From: Hyphomicrobium sp.
Lineage (GTDB): Bacteria > Pseudomonadota > Alphaproteobacteria > Rhizobiales > Hyphomicrobiaceae
NCBI GenBank assembly: GCA_025351425.1
Contig: JANXVY010000050.1
Coordinates: 29,301 to 93,300 of the forward strand
Length of the DNA stretch: 64,000 nt
Direction of reading: 5' to 3'
Shown: piece by piece, positions 55,625 to 64,000 of the stretch
Position numbering within the stretch: the first letter of the stretch is position 1
Layout of the letters: each line of letters opens with the position of its first letter
Translations under genes and position numbers: made by a program
The notes under the pieces: generated by a model
Database searches by the model: none
The model's input: only the letters and a program-made list of their open reading frames with translations
Told to the model about the DNA's origin: nothing

Positions 55625-56767
55625 ATGGTTACCATTGCCGTCACGGCCGAACATTCCGATGAGCCGCGGGTCGCGGTTTCGCCGGAAACCGTCAAAAAGC
55701 TGACAGCGCTCGGCTGCACTGTGAAGGTGCAAGCGGGGGCGGGCTTACGGTCGCGGTTTTCGGACGCACAGCTTGCGGCGCAAGGTGCGGTGATCGTGCC
55801 GACCGCGGGAGAAGCGCTGAACGGCGCCGATATCTTGTTGAAGGTCCGGCGTCCGGACGTTGCGGAAATCGCCCAGCTGAAGCCCAATGCGATCGTCGCC
55901 GCCATGGCCGAACCTTATGGTGACCGCGCCGCGCTCGATGCGCTGGCTGCTTCCAAGGCTTCGATCTTCTCCATGGAACTGATGCCGCGCATCACGCGGG
56001 CGCAGTCGATGGACGTGCTGTCGTCGCAGGCCAATCTGGCGGGCTACAAGGCCGTCGTGGATGCGGCGGCGCTTTTTGAACAGGCGATGCCGATGATGAT
56101 GACGGCAGCTGGCACGGTGCCGGCCGCCAAGGTTTTCATCATGGGAGCGGGCGTTGCAGGCCTGCAAGCAATTGCAACGGCGCGGCGCCTGGGCGCGCAG
56201 GTGTCGGCAACCGACGTGCGGCCAGCGTCGAAAGAACAGGTCGCATCGCTGGGCGCCAAGTTCGTCGCGGTCGAGGACGACGAGTTCAAACAGGCGCAGA
56301 CGGCGGCGGGCTATGCCAAGCCGATGTCGGCCGAATATCAGGCCAAACAGGCCGAGTTGGTCGCCAGCCACATCAAAATCCAGGATATCGTGATCACGAC
56401 CGCGCTGGTCCCGGGACGCCCTGCGCCGCGGCTCATCACGCGGGCGATGGTCGAGAGCATGAAGCCGGGTGCGGTCATCGTCGATCTCGCCGCCGAGCGG
56501 GGCGGGAACTGCGAGCTGACGAAGGCTGGCGAGCTCGTCGACCACAACGGGGTTCGGATCGTCGGCAAGCTCAATCTGGCCGGCGCCATCGCCGTCAACG
56601 CGTCGAGCCTCTATGCTAAGAACCTCTACAACTTCCTCGAACTGCTGTTCGACAAGAAGGAGAAGGTTCTCAAGGTCAACTGGGACGACGAGGTCGTGAA
56701 AGGCACGCTGCTCGCCAAGGACGGCGTCATCGTTCATTCCAGCCTCGTCCCCGCGAAAGCTGCTTAA
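55625..56767 (+). CDS. pntAA: NAD(P) transhydrogenase subunit alpha part 1
   Basis: The NAD(H)-binding domain I of the proton-translocating transhydrogenase. The 380-residue protein has EPRVAVSPETVKKL near the N-terminus, GAGVAGLQAIATARRLGAQVSA (described here as the Rossmann motif around residue 175) and RPASKEQV. ATG 55625 follows a purine-rich AAGAAGG; an in-frame ATG at 55586 would add 13 residues. The subunit is split from pntAB, the three-gene arrangement typical of Alphaproteobacteria. It makes NADPH from NADH using the proton gradient, useful for serine-cycle assimilation. Confidence 0.95.
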   Translation: MVTIAVTAEHSDEPRVAVSPETVKKLTALGCTVKVQAGAGLRSRFSDAQLAAQGAVIVPTAGEALNGADILLKVRRPDVAEIAQLKPNAIVAAMAEPYGDRAALDALAASKASIFSMELMPRITRAQSMDVLSSQANLAGYKAVVDAAALFEQAMPMMMTAAGTVPAAKVFIMGAGVAGLQAIATARRLGAQVSATDVRPASKEQVASLGAKFVAVEDDEFKQAQTAAGYAKPMSAEYQAKQAELVASHIKIQDIVITTALVPGRPAPRLITRAMVESMKPGAVIVDLAAERGGNCELTKAGELVDHNGVRIVGKLNLAGAIAVNASSLYAKNLYNFLELLFDKKEKVLKVNWDDEVVKGTLLAKDGVIVHSSLVPAKAA

Positions 56768-56872
56768 ACTCTCCCCTTCCGTCATGCCCCCGTCACCGTG
56801 CAGCGGTGCTTCACACCGACGGCGGGCACTCAGTCATGCTAGTCATCCGCGCTTAATCTGATGGTTGACTGG

Positions 56873-56892
56873 ATGGCCGCCTCCGCGGCCAT
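56873..56892. repeat. Hairpin between pntAA and pntAB
   Basis: ATGGCCGC (56873-56880) and GCGGCCAT (56885-56892) form a perfect 8-bp stem with a CTCC loop, in the 177-bp spacer. It is the kind of dispersed palindrome often found in Rhizobiales intergenic regions and may affect relative expression. Confidence 0.6.
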
Positions 56893-56944
56893 GACGAAAC
56901 AGGGGAGGTTCGAAAGAATTGCCGATCGAACCAGGAACGATCAG

Positions 56945-57334
56945 ATGACCATGTCTCGTCTCTTTACCGCGCTGCCTATCGCCTTCCTGCTCGCCACTCC
57001 GGCCTTTGCTTCCGAAGGCATAGGCGGGGCGGTCGATCCCGCTATCTACCGCCTGATGGTGTTCGCGATGGCGATCTTCGTCGGCTACTACGTGGTGTGG
57101 AGCGTCACGCCCGCACTGCATACGCCGCTCATGAGCGTCACCAACGCAATCTCGTCGGTGATCGTGGTCGGCGCGCTGCTCGCGGCGGGTGTTGCGGGCG
57201 TGGGCGCCGGGAGCTGGATCGCCAAGGTGTTTGGCTTCCTTGCGCTCATCATGGCGTCGATCAACATCTTCGGTGGCTTTCTCGTCACCAGCCGCATGTT
57301 GGCGATGTACAAGAAGAAAGACACGAAGAAATAA
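56945..57334 (+). CDS. pntAB: NAD(P) transhydrogenase subunit alpha part 2
   Basis: Membrane part of the alpha subunit: about 129 residues with three to four helices ([17 protein letters not shown]-type region [37 protein letters not shown]) and a basic C-terminus. ATG 56945 follows AGGAACG; an ATG two codons later is equally possible. The N-terminal stretch resembles a signal sequence ([13 protein letters not shown]) and could be cleaved. The proton channel is formed with pntB encoded next. Confidence 0.92.
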   Translation: MTMSRLFTALPIAFLLATPAFASEGIGGAVDPAIYRLMVFAMAIFVGYYVVWSVTPALHTPLMSVTNAISSVIVVGALLAAGVAGVGAGSWIAKVFGFLALIMASINIFGGFLVTSRMLAMYKKKDTKK

Positions 57335-57424
57335 GCGGTAGCCGGTCTTCGGCCTTCGCTCTTGAGCGCTGCCGAATTCGACCGATTGCCCATTGCCGAC
57401 TGCCGCATTCCTTTCGGAGTTACC

Positions 57425-58831
57425 ATGTCCGCCAATATCGCAGCGCTGCTCTATCTCGTTTCCGGAATTCTGTTCATCCTCGCGTTGCGGGGGCTGTCGA
57501 GCCCGGCGACGTCGCGGCAGGGCAACCTTTACGGCATGATCGGCATGGCCATCGCGATGGTCACAACGCTCACCCAGCTTTCGGCTGGCGGCAGCGTGCT
57601 GACGTGGATCTTGATCGTGGCCGGGGTGGGGATCGGCGGTGGCATCGGGGCCTACACTGCGCGCACCATTCCGATGACGATGATGCCGGAGCTGGTTGCA
57701 GCGTTCCACTCGCTCGTCGGCCTCGCCGCCGTGTTCGTGGCGGCTGGCGCGCTGTATGCGCCGGAAGCCTTCGGCATCGGCAAGGCAGGTGAATTGGCTC
57801 CTGCCGGGCTCGTCGAAATGGCGCTGGGTGTCGCCATCGGCGCCATCACCTTCACCGGCTCGGTGATCGCGTTCCTCAAACTTTCCGGCCGCATGTCGGG
57901 CAAGCCCATCACGCTGCCTGCGCGCCACATGATCAACCTCGCGCTGGGCCTGTTCATCGTCTACCTGATCTACACGTTCTGCCTGTCGGGCGGCTCGACC
58001 GTGCTGTTCTGGCTGATCGTGCTGGCCTCGCTTGCCTTCGGTGTGCTGCTCATCATCCCCATCGGCGGCGCGGATATGCCCGTCGTCGTCTCGATGCTGA
58101 ACTCGTATTCGGGCTGGGCTGCCGCCGGCATCGGCTTCACGCTCGGCAACATTGCGCTGATCATCACCGGCGCGTTGGTGGGCTCGTCGGGCGCGATCTT
58201 GTCGTACATCATGTGCAAGGGCATGAACCGCAACTTCTTCGCGGTGATCGCGGGCGGCTTTGGCGGCGAGACCGTCGGCCCTGCCGCAGGCGCCGAACAG
58301 CGCCCCGTCAAACTCGGCTCGGCGGACGATGCGGCCTACGTGATGAAGAACGCGCAGACCGTCATCATCGTGCCGGGCTATGGCATGGCGGTCGCCCAGG
58401 CCCAGCACGCGTTGCGCGAGCTGGCGGATACGCTCAAGAAAAACGGCGTCGACGTGAAGTATGCGATCCATCCGGTCGCGGGCCGTATGCCGGGGCACAT
58501 GAACGTGCTGCTCGCCGAAGCCAACGTGCCCTATGACGAGGTGTTCGAACTCGAAGACATCAACAGCGCATTCCCGCAGTGCGACGTGGTGTACGTGATC
58601 GGCGCCAACGACGTGACGAACCCGGCGGCCGAGGACGACAAGACGTCGCCAATCTACGGCATGCCAGTGCTGCAGGTGTGGAAGTCGGCAACCGTGCTGT
58701 TCAACAAGCGCTCGCTATCGTCGGGCTATGCCGGCATCGACAACCCGCTGTTCTATCGCGATAACACGGTCATGGTGCTTGGCGATGCCAAGAAAATGAC
58801 CGAGGAAATCGTCAAGGCGATGGCGCACTGA
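57425..58831 (+). CDS. pntB: NAD(P) transhydrogenase subunit beta
   Basis: Membrane domain II and the NADP(H)-binding domain III. The 468-residue protein has eight or nine helices in its first 270 residues, including the conserved HSLVGLAAVFVA, followed by domain III with VPGYGMAVAQAQHAL, HPVAGRMPGHMNVLLAEA and GANDVTNPAAEDD. CGGAG precedes ATG 57425. It completes the pntAA-pntAB-pntB cluster. Convergent with a small membrane protein 64 bp away. Confidence 0.96.
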   Translation: MSANIAALLYLVSGILFILALRGLSSPATSRQGNLYGMIGMAIAMVTTLTQLSAGGSVLTWILIVAGVGIGGGIGAYTARTIPMTMMPELVAAFHSLVGLAAVFVAAGALYAPEAFGIGKAGELAPAGLVEMALGVAIGAITFTGSVIAFLKLSGRMSGKPITLPARHMINLALGLFIVYLIYTFCLSGGSTVLFWLIVLASLAFGVLLIIPIGGADMPVVVSMLNSYSGWAAAGIGFTLGNIALIITGALVGSSGAILSYIMCKGMNRNFFAVIAGGFGGETVGPAAGAEQRPVKLGSADDAAYVMKNAQTVIIVPGYGMAVAQAQHALRELADTLKKNGVDVKYAIHPVAGRMPGHMNVLLAEANVPYDEVFELEDINSAFPQCDVVYVIGANDVTNPAAEDDKTSPIYGMPVLQVWKSATVLFNKRSLSSGYAGIDNPLFYRDNTVMVLGDAKKMTEEIVKAMAH

Positions 58832-58868
58832 GGCCATACGGCCGAGCAAGTCCCATGAGGGAAGGCCA

Positions 58869-58882
58869 GGGCACGCGTGCCC
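58869..58882. repeat. 14-base perfect palindrome after pntB
   Basis: GGGCACGCGTGCCC is self-complementary. The flanks (GGCCA before, CGGACCCGCG after) resemble the element after recA at 45841. It lies between convergent genes and may terminate both. Confidence 0.6.
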
Positions 58883-58895
58883 CGGACCCGCGACC

Positions 58896-59252
58896 TCAAG
58901 GGGAGCGGCGCAGGCTACTGAACGACGTCACGAGCCGCCAGAGGCCGAGGACGACGACTTCCACGACGCCGCCGAGGATCAGCAGGAAGAGGGCGCGGGG
59001 CCCGAGTTCATCCGAGAGGCCGGCGCTGACCTTGTATTTCACGGCTGCGGGAAGCTGGGTGTCGACGAGCCCGTAAAACCAGATCGTGACCGGGCGGAGC
59101 GTCGCGTAGATCCAGCCCAGGGTGTCGGGGTGCAGCGCGTAGAGCCATACGAACGCGATCCAAACGAGGGTGACGACGACCACGAACAGTGCGAGGCGCG
59201 CGAGGATGCCGCCCAGAATCCGTCCAATCAGTCCGCCGGTGTTGCTGGCCAT
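58896..59252 (-). CDS. Small membrane protein, unknown
   Basis: A 118-residue protein I do not recognise, with two clear membrane helices (LALFVVVVTLVWIAFVWLY and ALFLLILGGVVEVVVLGLW) joined by a soluble loop of about 50 residues. GGGAAAG precedes the ATG. Convergent with pntB. Confidence 0.65.
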   Translation of the reverse strand: MASNTGGLIGRILGGILARLALFVVVVTLVWIAFVWLYALHPDTLGWIYATLRPVTIWFYGLVDTQLPAAVKYKVSAGLSDELGPRALFLLILGGVVEVVVLGLWRLVTSFSSLRRSP

Positions 59253-59432
59253 CGTGGTTCTTTCCCATTCGTCCCTATGGAGCCGGACGCTGACGCGCGA
59301 TGATGTCGGGGCTGTGACGGTTTTGCAACGCGCGGCTTGCGCGGTGAACTTTTCATGCGAGAGTTACGTTCAAGCCGTAGCACGTACTCAAGGCACGTAT
59401 TCAAGCCAGTTATCGAAGCATGGGGCTTGGCG

Positions 59433-60005
59433 ATGCGGATCTGGTTCGCAATCGTTTGGATGTTCGGCGGCATCGCGTTTGCGCTGCCGATGGGTTCTGC
59501 GCGGGCGGGAGAGGTTCAGGCTGCGCCGCTCGCCGAACGGGGCATCGTTGGGCAGGCGGTGGAAGCCAGGGTTGCGCCGGCGCAGGAAGGCTCGGCCATT
59601 ACATGCCGGGATTTCCGCAATCGGCCCGTGCGCATGATGGACGTTGCCGATCTGGGCGATGCGGGGCGGGCCGAGTTCGTGCAAGGCAACCCCGTGATCA
59701 TGCTCGACCCGGTGCTGTTGGGTAAGTTGCCGGAAAGCCTGCAAATGTTTTTCAAGCTGCACGAGTGTGGACACCATGTGCTCGGTCACATCTTCGCCCC
59801 GACGGACGCCAGCGAGAAAGAAGCCGACTGCTGGGCCATCAAGCAAGGCCATCAATTGGGGCTGTTCGCCCATACCGACGTGGCCGGGTGGTTGCCGTAT
59901 TTCGCCGCGAGCCGGGGCTCGCCGTTCGGGCATCTGCCCGGGCCGCAGAGGGTCGAATTTCTGGTCGCCTGTTTCGAGGGCGACGAGACGGCAATGCACC
60001 GCTAG
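59433..60005 (+). CDS. Exported zinc-metallopeptidase-like protein
   Basis: A 190-residue exported protein. Residues about 1-26 are a signal peptide. The HExxH motif is HECGH (His110, Glu111, His114), within FFKLHECGHHVLGH, followed by SEKEADCW with Glu128/Glu130, a possible third ligand as in gluzincins. It may be a small periplasmic zinc peptidase; the substrate is unknown. ATG 59433 precedes the signal peptide; an in-frame ATG at 59355 would add 26 polar residues before it. It stands alone. Confidence 0.7.
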   Translation: MRIWFAIVWMFGGIAFALPMGSARAGEVQAAPLAERGIVGQAVEARVAPAQEGSAITCRDFRNRPVRMMDVADLGDAGRAEFVQGNPVIMLDPVLLGKLPESLQMFFKLHECGHHVLGHIFAPTDASEKEADCWAIKQGHQLGLFAHTDVAGWLPYFAASRGSPFGHLPGPQRVEFLVACFEGDETAMHR

Positions 60006-60173
60006 GGCGGCTCGATCAGATTACTGATGTGTTTCTCGCAACTCACTGGATTTTTGCAATTTTTGTGCGTTGCGGCGTGTCGACGCAGGTTCGGTGTGAT
60101 TAAAACGGCGGCAGCGGCTGATTCGACCAAAGGATTATTCAAATCTCACCCAGCCGCTTCTGAGGAGAGACAC

Positions 60174-60689
60174 ATGGACTTAATTACAGCTCTAGCTGTC
60201 AGCATCGGTGCACTTGCAGCAGTCGCAACGTACCTCTTCCTGGGCTTCCTGCCCGGGTGGCAATTGTGGGCCGCCTTCATCGGCTGGGCGAGTTTCTACG
60301 GCGCGGGCGGCAAGGAAACGGGGCTGCAAGCCTCGATTACGGCCAACATCTGGGGGGCGGTGCTTGCTCTCATCGCGCTGTTGATCATCACGAAATCAGG
60401 TTGGGCCGACCCCAAAAGCCTCGGCCTTGCGCTCACCGCTGCAATCGTCGTCGGGCTTTCTGTCGTGGTTCTCGTGTATGGCGCCAAGCTGCCCGCACTG
60501 GCCGCCATCCCATCCTCCGTCTATGGCTATGCCTCAGTCGCAGCCCTGGCGTTGATTTCCGGCAAAATGGATACGCTCACGCAACCAGATCTCACCAATC
60601 CGTTCGTTGCCGTTCTGCTGTCGCTGATCGTGGGCAACATCTTCGGCTATGTGTCGGAGAAGGCCGCGGGTAGTCTCGTGGCGAGCTAG
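60174..60689 (+). CDS. DUF1097 family membrane protein
   Basis: A 171-residue membrane protein with five or six helices (including ALAVSIGALAAVATYLFLGF, ANIWGAVLALIALLIIT and ALTAAIVVGLSVVVLVYG), matching DUF1097, the YcdZ-like family. FYGAGGKETG after the second helix is a typical family motif. AGGAG at 60163-60167 supports ATG 60174. Function unknown; inner membrane. Confidence 0.8.
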   Translation: MDLITALAVSIGALAAVATYLFLGFLPGWQLWAAFIGWASFYGAGGKETGLQASITANIWGAVLALIALLIITKSGWADPKSLGLALTAAIVVGLSVVVLVYGAKLPALAAIPSSVYGYASVAALALISGKMDTLTQPDLTNPFVAVLLSLIVGNIFGYVSEKAAGSLVAS

Positions 60690-60900
60690 CACCTTCAGCC
60701 ACGATCCAGGCTGGTTTGTGCGGTCTGCGGATTTGCGCGAGCCAGCCTGAGAATGCGGCAGTTTCCGCCCAGTTTTTGCTAGGTAGCCCGTTTCCAATCG
60801 GTTTGTATGCCGTTTTTGACGCCTTTATACTTCTGCCCCGTTTGCACATCCTGTACGTCATGCTATCTGGCCAAAACCCAGATTTGCTGACGAGGCCTGC

Positions 60901-62433
60901 ATGAAAACCGTGATCGAAGAGCTTGAACAGCGCCGTGCGCAGGCCCGTCTGGGCGGTGGGCAGGTCCGCATCGACGCGCAGCACGCCAAGGGACGGTTGA
61001 CCGCGCGCGAACGCATCGAGCTGTTGATGGACGAGGGATCGTTCGAAGAGTTCGACATGTTCGTCGAGCACCGCGGCACCGAGTTTGGCATGGAGAAGAC
61101 CAAGATCCCGGGCGACGGCGTCGTCACCGGCTGGGGCACCATCAACGGCCGCATCGTCTATGTGTTCGCCAAGGATTTTACGGTGTTTGGCGGCTCGCTT
61201 TCGGAAGCGCATGCCAAGAAGATGACCAAGGTCCAAGACCTCGCCATCCGCAACCGTGCGCCCATCATCGGCGTGTTCGACGCGGGCGGCGCGCGCATCC
61301 AGGAAGGCGTGGACGCGCTCGGCGGCTATGGCGAAGTGTTCACCCGCAACGTGCTGGCCTCGGGCGTAATCCCGCAGATTTCGCTGATCATGGGACCGTG
61401 CGCGGGCGGCGACGTGTATTCGCCGGCGATGACCGACTTCATCTTCATGGTCAAGGACACGAGCTATATGTTCGTCACCGGCCCCGACGTGGTCAAGACC
61501 GTCACCAACGAGACCGTGACGGCCGAGGAACTGGGTGGGGCGAAGGTCCACACCACGAAATCCTCGATCGCCGACCGCGCCTATGAAAACGACGTCGAGG
61601 CGCTGCTGCAGATGCGCCGGCTGATGGATTTCCTGCCGGCCAATAACGAATCGGGCGTGCCCGAGCTGCCGTCCGACGATCCCGAAGACCGCATCGACCA
61701 TTCGCTCGATACGCTGGTGCCGGACAACCCCAACAAGCCCTACGACATGAAGGAACTGATCCTCAAGATCGTGGACGAGGGCGACTTCTTCGAGATCCAG
61801 GATCAGTTCGCAAAGAACATCGTCACCGGATTTGCCCGCTTCGAGGGCCGCACCGTTGGCATCGTTGCCAACCAACCTATGGTTCTCGCCGGCGTGCTCG
61901 ACTCGGATGCCTCGCGCAAGGCCGCCCGCTTCGTGCGGTTCTGCGACTGCTTCGATATTCCCCTCGTGACGCTGGTCGACGTGCCGGGCTTCCTGCCGGG
62001 CACCGCGCAGGAATACGGCGGCCTGATCAAGCATGGCGCCAAGCTGCTGTTTGCGTTCGCGGAAGCGACCGTGCCGAAGGTCACGCTGATCACCCGCAAG
62101 GCCTACGGCGGCGCGTATGACGTGATGAGCTCCAAGCACATCCGCGGCGATGTCAACTACGCCTGGCCCACCGCGGAAATCGCCGTCATGGGCGCGAAGG
62201 GGGCGGCGGAGATTTTGTATCGCTCGGAGTTGAACGATCCCGCGAAAATCCAGGCCCGCATCGACGAATACAAGAAGCGGTTCGCCAATCCGTTCGTCGC
62301 CGCCGAGCGCGGCTATATCGACGAGGTGATCGAGCCGTCGGCGACGCGGCTGCGGATTGCGCGCGCGCTCAATATGCTGCGCAACAAGCACGTCGAAAAC
62401 CCCTGGAAGAAGCACGACAATATTCCGCTGTGA
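60901..62433 (+). CDS. pccB: Acyl-CoA (propionyl-CoA) carboxylase beta subunit
   Basis: Carboxyltransferase subunit that moves CO2 from biotin to propionyl-CoA, giving methylmalonyl-CoA. The 510-residue protein has [16 protein letters not shown] and [20 protein letters not shown] in the N-lobe and [20 protein letters not shown] plus [18 protein letters not shown] in the C-lobe, all typical of PccB. In a serine-cycle methylotroph without isocitrate lyase, propionyl-CoA carboxylation is part of the ethylmalonyl-CoA pathway that regenerates glyoxylate. The biotin subunit pccA is not in the window. GACGAGG precedes the ATG; a three-hairpin module follows the stop. Confidence 0.93.
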   Translation: MKTVIEELEQRRAQARLGGGQVRIDAQHAKGRLTARERIELLMDEGSFEEFDMFVEHRGTEFGMEKTKIPGDGVVTGWGTINGRIVYVFAKDFTVFGGSLSEAHAKKMTKVQDLAIRNRAPIIGVFDAGGARIQEGVDALGGYGEVFTRNVLASGVIPQISLIMGPCAGGDVYSPAMTDFIFMVKDTSYMFVTGPDVVKTVTNETVTAEELGGAKVHTTKSSIADRAYENDVEALLQMRRLMDFLPANNESGVPELPSDDPEDRIDHSLDTLVPDNPNKPYDMKELILKIVDEGDFFEIQDQFAKNIVTGFARFEGRTVGIVANQPMVLAGVLDSDASRKAARFVRFCDCFDIPLVTLVDVPGFLPGTAQEYGGLIKHGAKLLFAFAEATVPKVTLITRKAYGGAYDVMSSKHIRGDVNYAWPTAEIAVMGAKGAAEILYRSELNDPAKIQARIDEYKKRFANPFVAAERGYIDEVIEPSATRLRIARALNMLRNKHVENPWKKHDNIPL

Positions 62434-62438
62434 GGACG

Positions 62439-62514
62439 TGGCCGCTCGCGCGGCCAGTGGGGCTAGCCCCACACCCCACCGGGGAGCACAGCTCCCCAGA
62501 CCCCTCAGCTTTTT
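62439..62514. repeat. Three stacked hairpins plus T run after pccB
   Basis: TGGCCGC/GCGGCCA (62439-62456), the self-complementary GTGGGGCTAGCCCCAC (62457-62472) and GGGGAGC/GCTCCCC with an ACA loop (62481-62497), followed by five T at 62510-62514. The order and the last loop match 9492-9565. It lies between convergent genes and probably terminates both. Confidence 0.8.
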
Positions 62515-62526
62515 GCGCGAAGGCTT

Positions 62527-63531
62527 TCAGCGGGCGGCGATCTGGTCGAAGATGCCGCCGTCGGCGAAGTGGGTCGCCTGGGCTTTGGTCCAACCGCCGA
62601 ATACGTCGTCGATGGTGAAGAGCTTGACGGCGGTGGCCTTGGCCTGTTGGGCAGCTTTCGCGTCACGCGGGCGGAAATAGTGCTTGGCGGCGAGCGCCTG
62701 GCCCTCCGGGCTGTAGAGGTATTCGAGGTAGGCGCTCGCGACTTTGAGAGTGCCGCGCTTGGTCGCGACCTTGTCGACGACGGCGACCGGTGGCTCGGCC
62801 AGGATCGAGAGCTGCGGCGTGACGATCTCGAATTTATCCGCGCCGAGTTCCTTCAGCGCGAGGTAGGCTTCGTTTTCCCAGCCGATCAGCACGTCGCCGA
62901 TGCCGCGTTCGGCGAACGAGGTCGTCGCGCCGCGTGCGCCGGTGTCGAGCACCTTGGTGTGGGCGTAGAGCTGCTTGACGAAGTCCTTGGCCGTTGCCTC
63001 CGAACCGCCCGGCTGCTTCAGCGCATAGCCGTAGGCCGCGAGGTAGTTCCAGCGCGCGCCGCCCGACGTCTTGGGGTTGGGCGTGATGAGCTCGACCCCG
63101 GGTTTGATCAGATCGGCCCAGTCCTTGATGGCTTTCGGATTGCCCTTGCGGACCAGGAACACGATCGTCGATGTGTAGGGCGAGGCATTGTCCGGCAGGC
63201 GTTTGGCCCAGGCAGGGTCGACGAGACCCTTGGCGGCGAGCGCGTCGATGTCGGCGGCAAGCGCCAGAGTTACGACGTCGGCTTCGAGGCCGTCCTGCAC
63301 CGCGCGTGCCTGTTTGCCGGAGCCGCCGTGCGACTGGTTGATCTTGATCGCGCCGCCGCCGGTCGCCTGCCAGTGCCTGGCGAAGGCCGCGTCATAGTCC
63401 TGATAGAATTCGCGGGTGGGGTCGTAGGAGACGTTGAGCAGGGTGGTTGTTTGGGCGTTGGCGGTGGTCGTGGTGGCGAGGCCTAGGACGGCTGCGAAGG
63501 CGAATATCGATTGTTTCAAGGGGATGGTCAC
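62527..63531 (-). CDS. sbp: Sulfate/thiosulfate ABC transporter substrate-binding protein
   Basis: Periplasmic protein that delivers sulfate to a CysTWA-type transporter. After a signal peptide (residues about 1-26, ending TANA) come [38 protein letters not shown] and [19 protein letters not shown], the ligand-loop motifs of Sbp/CysP. GTG 63531 has AGGAG six bases upstream and starts the signal peptide, giving 334 residues; an open frame reaches 63630. Sbp and CysP cannot be told apart here, and the transporter genes are not in the window. Confidence 0.92.
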   Translation of the reverse strand: MTIPLKQSIFAFAAVLGLATTTTANAQTTTLLNVSYDPTREFYQDYDAAFARHWQATGGGAIKINQSHGGSGKQARAVQDGLEADVVTLALAADIDALAAKGLVDPAWAKRLPDNASPYTSTIVFLVRKGNPKAIKDWADLIKPGVELITPNPKTSGGARWNYLAAYGYALKQPGGSEATAKDFVKQLYAHTKVLDTGARGATTSFAERGIGDVLIGWENEAYLALKELGADKFEIVTPQLSILAEPPVAVVDKVATKRGTLKVASAYLEYLYSPEGQALAAKHYFRPRDAKAAQQAKATAVKLFTIDDVFGGWTKAQATHFADGGIFDQIAAR

Positions 63532-63880
63532 ACTGGGCTCCTGTGCTCGACGTCGTGGGGCAAAGGTAGGGGGCCGTGTCGCCCGATCAAACCATGAAGT
63601 CTTAAGGTGCTTATGAAGGCGCGGGTGCAAACGTTATGCGGGAAGGTGCAAAGGGGGCGGTGGTTGGTTGCGAGCGACTCGCTCCTCCCTTTGTTTTCTT
63701 GGCAGGGCCGGGCCATGTCGCACCGGAGGTGCGCGAGACGCCGGGCACCGGAGGTGCGCGAGACGCCGGGCACCGGAGGTGCGCGAGACGTGCGGCACCG
63801 GAGGTGCGCCAGCCGTCGAGAGCACCGGAACGCGCTTCTCGATGGGTCGTCGGGACGAGCCCGAGGATGACACTTTTGGG
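63532..63880. other. Gene-free spacer with a tandem repeat
   Basis: No convincing gene in these 349 bases; several short frames cross the tandem repeat but lack ribosome sites and known domains. The sbp promoter should lie at its left end. Confidence 0.5.
63721..63815. repeat. 25-bp tandem repeat, nearly four copies
   Basis: Units begin CACCGGAGGTGCGCGAGACG at 63721, 63746, 63771 and 63796. The first two are identical, the third differs in its last five bases, and the fourth is shortened. CACCGGAGGTG contains a small inverted repeat. Confidence 0.85.
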
Positions 63881-64000
63881 TCAGGAGGCTAGGGCCTGAG
63901 AATTTTTCGCAGCAAACTTATCCCCGCGCCCTCCAGCCAGCGTTACGCTCAGCGCAACCCATGCACGGGGGGCGCACTCGAGGGCGTCTTGAACTGCGGC
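63881..64000 (-). CDS. C-terminal end of a gene running off the window
   Basis: The minus strand is open from the window edge to a TGA at 63881-63883, 39 codons. The translation (DALECAPRAWVALSVTLAGG, then KFAAKNSQALAS) looks like the end of a real globular protein, but I do not recognise it. The remainder lies beyond 64000. Confidence 0.35.
   Translation of the reverse strand, partial: AAVQDALECAPRAWVALSVTLAGGRGDKFAAKNSQALAS

Noticed and set aside
56843..58498. Minus-strand frame opposite pntAB and pntB
   Set aside because: Very His/Arg/Asp-rich antisense translation of two conserved transhydrogenase genes.
60592..62472. Minus-strand frame opposite pccB
   Set aside because: Antisense shadow of a conserved carboxylase gene, without domains.
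63607..63899. Several overlapping short frames across the 25-bp repeat
   Set aside because: They exist only because the repeat lacks stops in many frames; translations are Arg/Gly/Ala low-complexity.

Overview
The window looks like chromosome of a GC-rich alphaproteobacterium of the order Hyphomicrobiales, most likely a Hyphomicrobium-like serine-cycle methylotroph. The evidence is the cluster malyl-CoA lyase - malate-CoA ligase (two subunits) - PEP carboxylase at the left end, a propionyl-CoA carboxylase beta subunit at the right end (needed by the ethylmalonyl-CoA pathway that regenerates glyoxylate), a CckA-type hybrid kinase, a class I lysyl-tRNA synthetase, a DnaG with the degenerate zinc site I associate with Rhizobiales, and Rhizobiales-type intergenic palindromes. 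No rRNA, tRNA, insertion sequence, prophage or CRISPR array was found.

Layout. 1-6.1 kb: serine-cycle operon. 6.1-11.1 kb: acyltransferase, release factor 3, DUF815 ATPase, a DUF1304 gene broken by a one-base frameshift, and hairpin-rich spacers. 11.2-16.7 kb, minus strand: yqeY, a DUF805 protein, dnaG and rpoD. 16.9-29.7 kb: carA, an RlpA-like/TPR fusion, bactofilin, cystathionine beta-lyase, a von Willebrand factor A protein with a partner made of similar beta-sandwich modules, nitroreductase, NAD kinase, CutA and a peptidoglycan-binding-like protein. 29.7-30.45 kb: a gene-free, AT-richer stretch with a perfect DnaA box, two near-boxes and a CtrA-like site. 30.45-31.7 kb: a membrane protein ending in a plasmid/phage-primase-like winged helix.

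32.0-36.4 kb: a five-gene operon for a tungsten-type aldehyde:ferredoxin oxidoreductase (polyferredoxin, catalytic subunit, FAD/NAD subunit, MoaD-like protein, small unknown). 36.5-41.6 kb: an exported DUF6569/ARPP-1-like protein whose Shine-Dalgarno sequence lies inside a perfect hairpin, RIME-like palindromes, an MscS channel and a FliO-like protein. 41.7-48.7 kb: cckA, recA, alaS. 48.8-55.0 kb: small exported protein, a RIME-like element carrying a 24-bp tandem repeat, pyrD with a DUF952 gene, a stand-alone DUF262/DUF1524 (GmrSD-like) protein, lysK. 55.4-58.8 kb: a small aa3-oxidase subunit IV and the three-gene proton-translocating transhydrogenase. 58.9-64 kb: small membrane proteins, a zinc-peptidase-like protein, DUF1097, pccB, a sulfate-binding protein and the C-terminal end of one more gene.

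How they work together. The serine-cycle operon, pccB and the transhydrogenase fit C1 assimilation, which needs PEP carboxylation, malyl-CoA cleavage, propionyl-CoA recycling and NADPH. The aldehyde oxidoreductase operon is an accessory redox module. Convergent genes are packed very tightly (3-12 bp apart or overlapping), and most spacers that do exist carry palindromes. The best candidates for new biology are the SD-sequestering hairpin at 36.5 kb, the DnaA/CtrA-box region at 30 kb, the RlpA-TPR fusion, the GmrSD-like gene and the aldehyde oxidoreductase operon.
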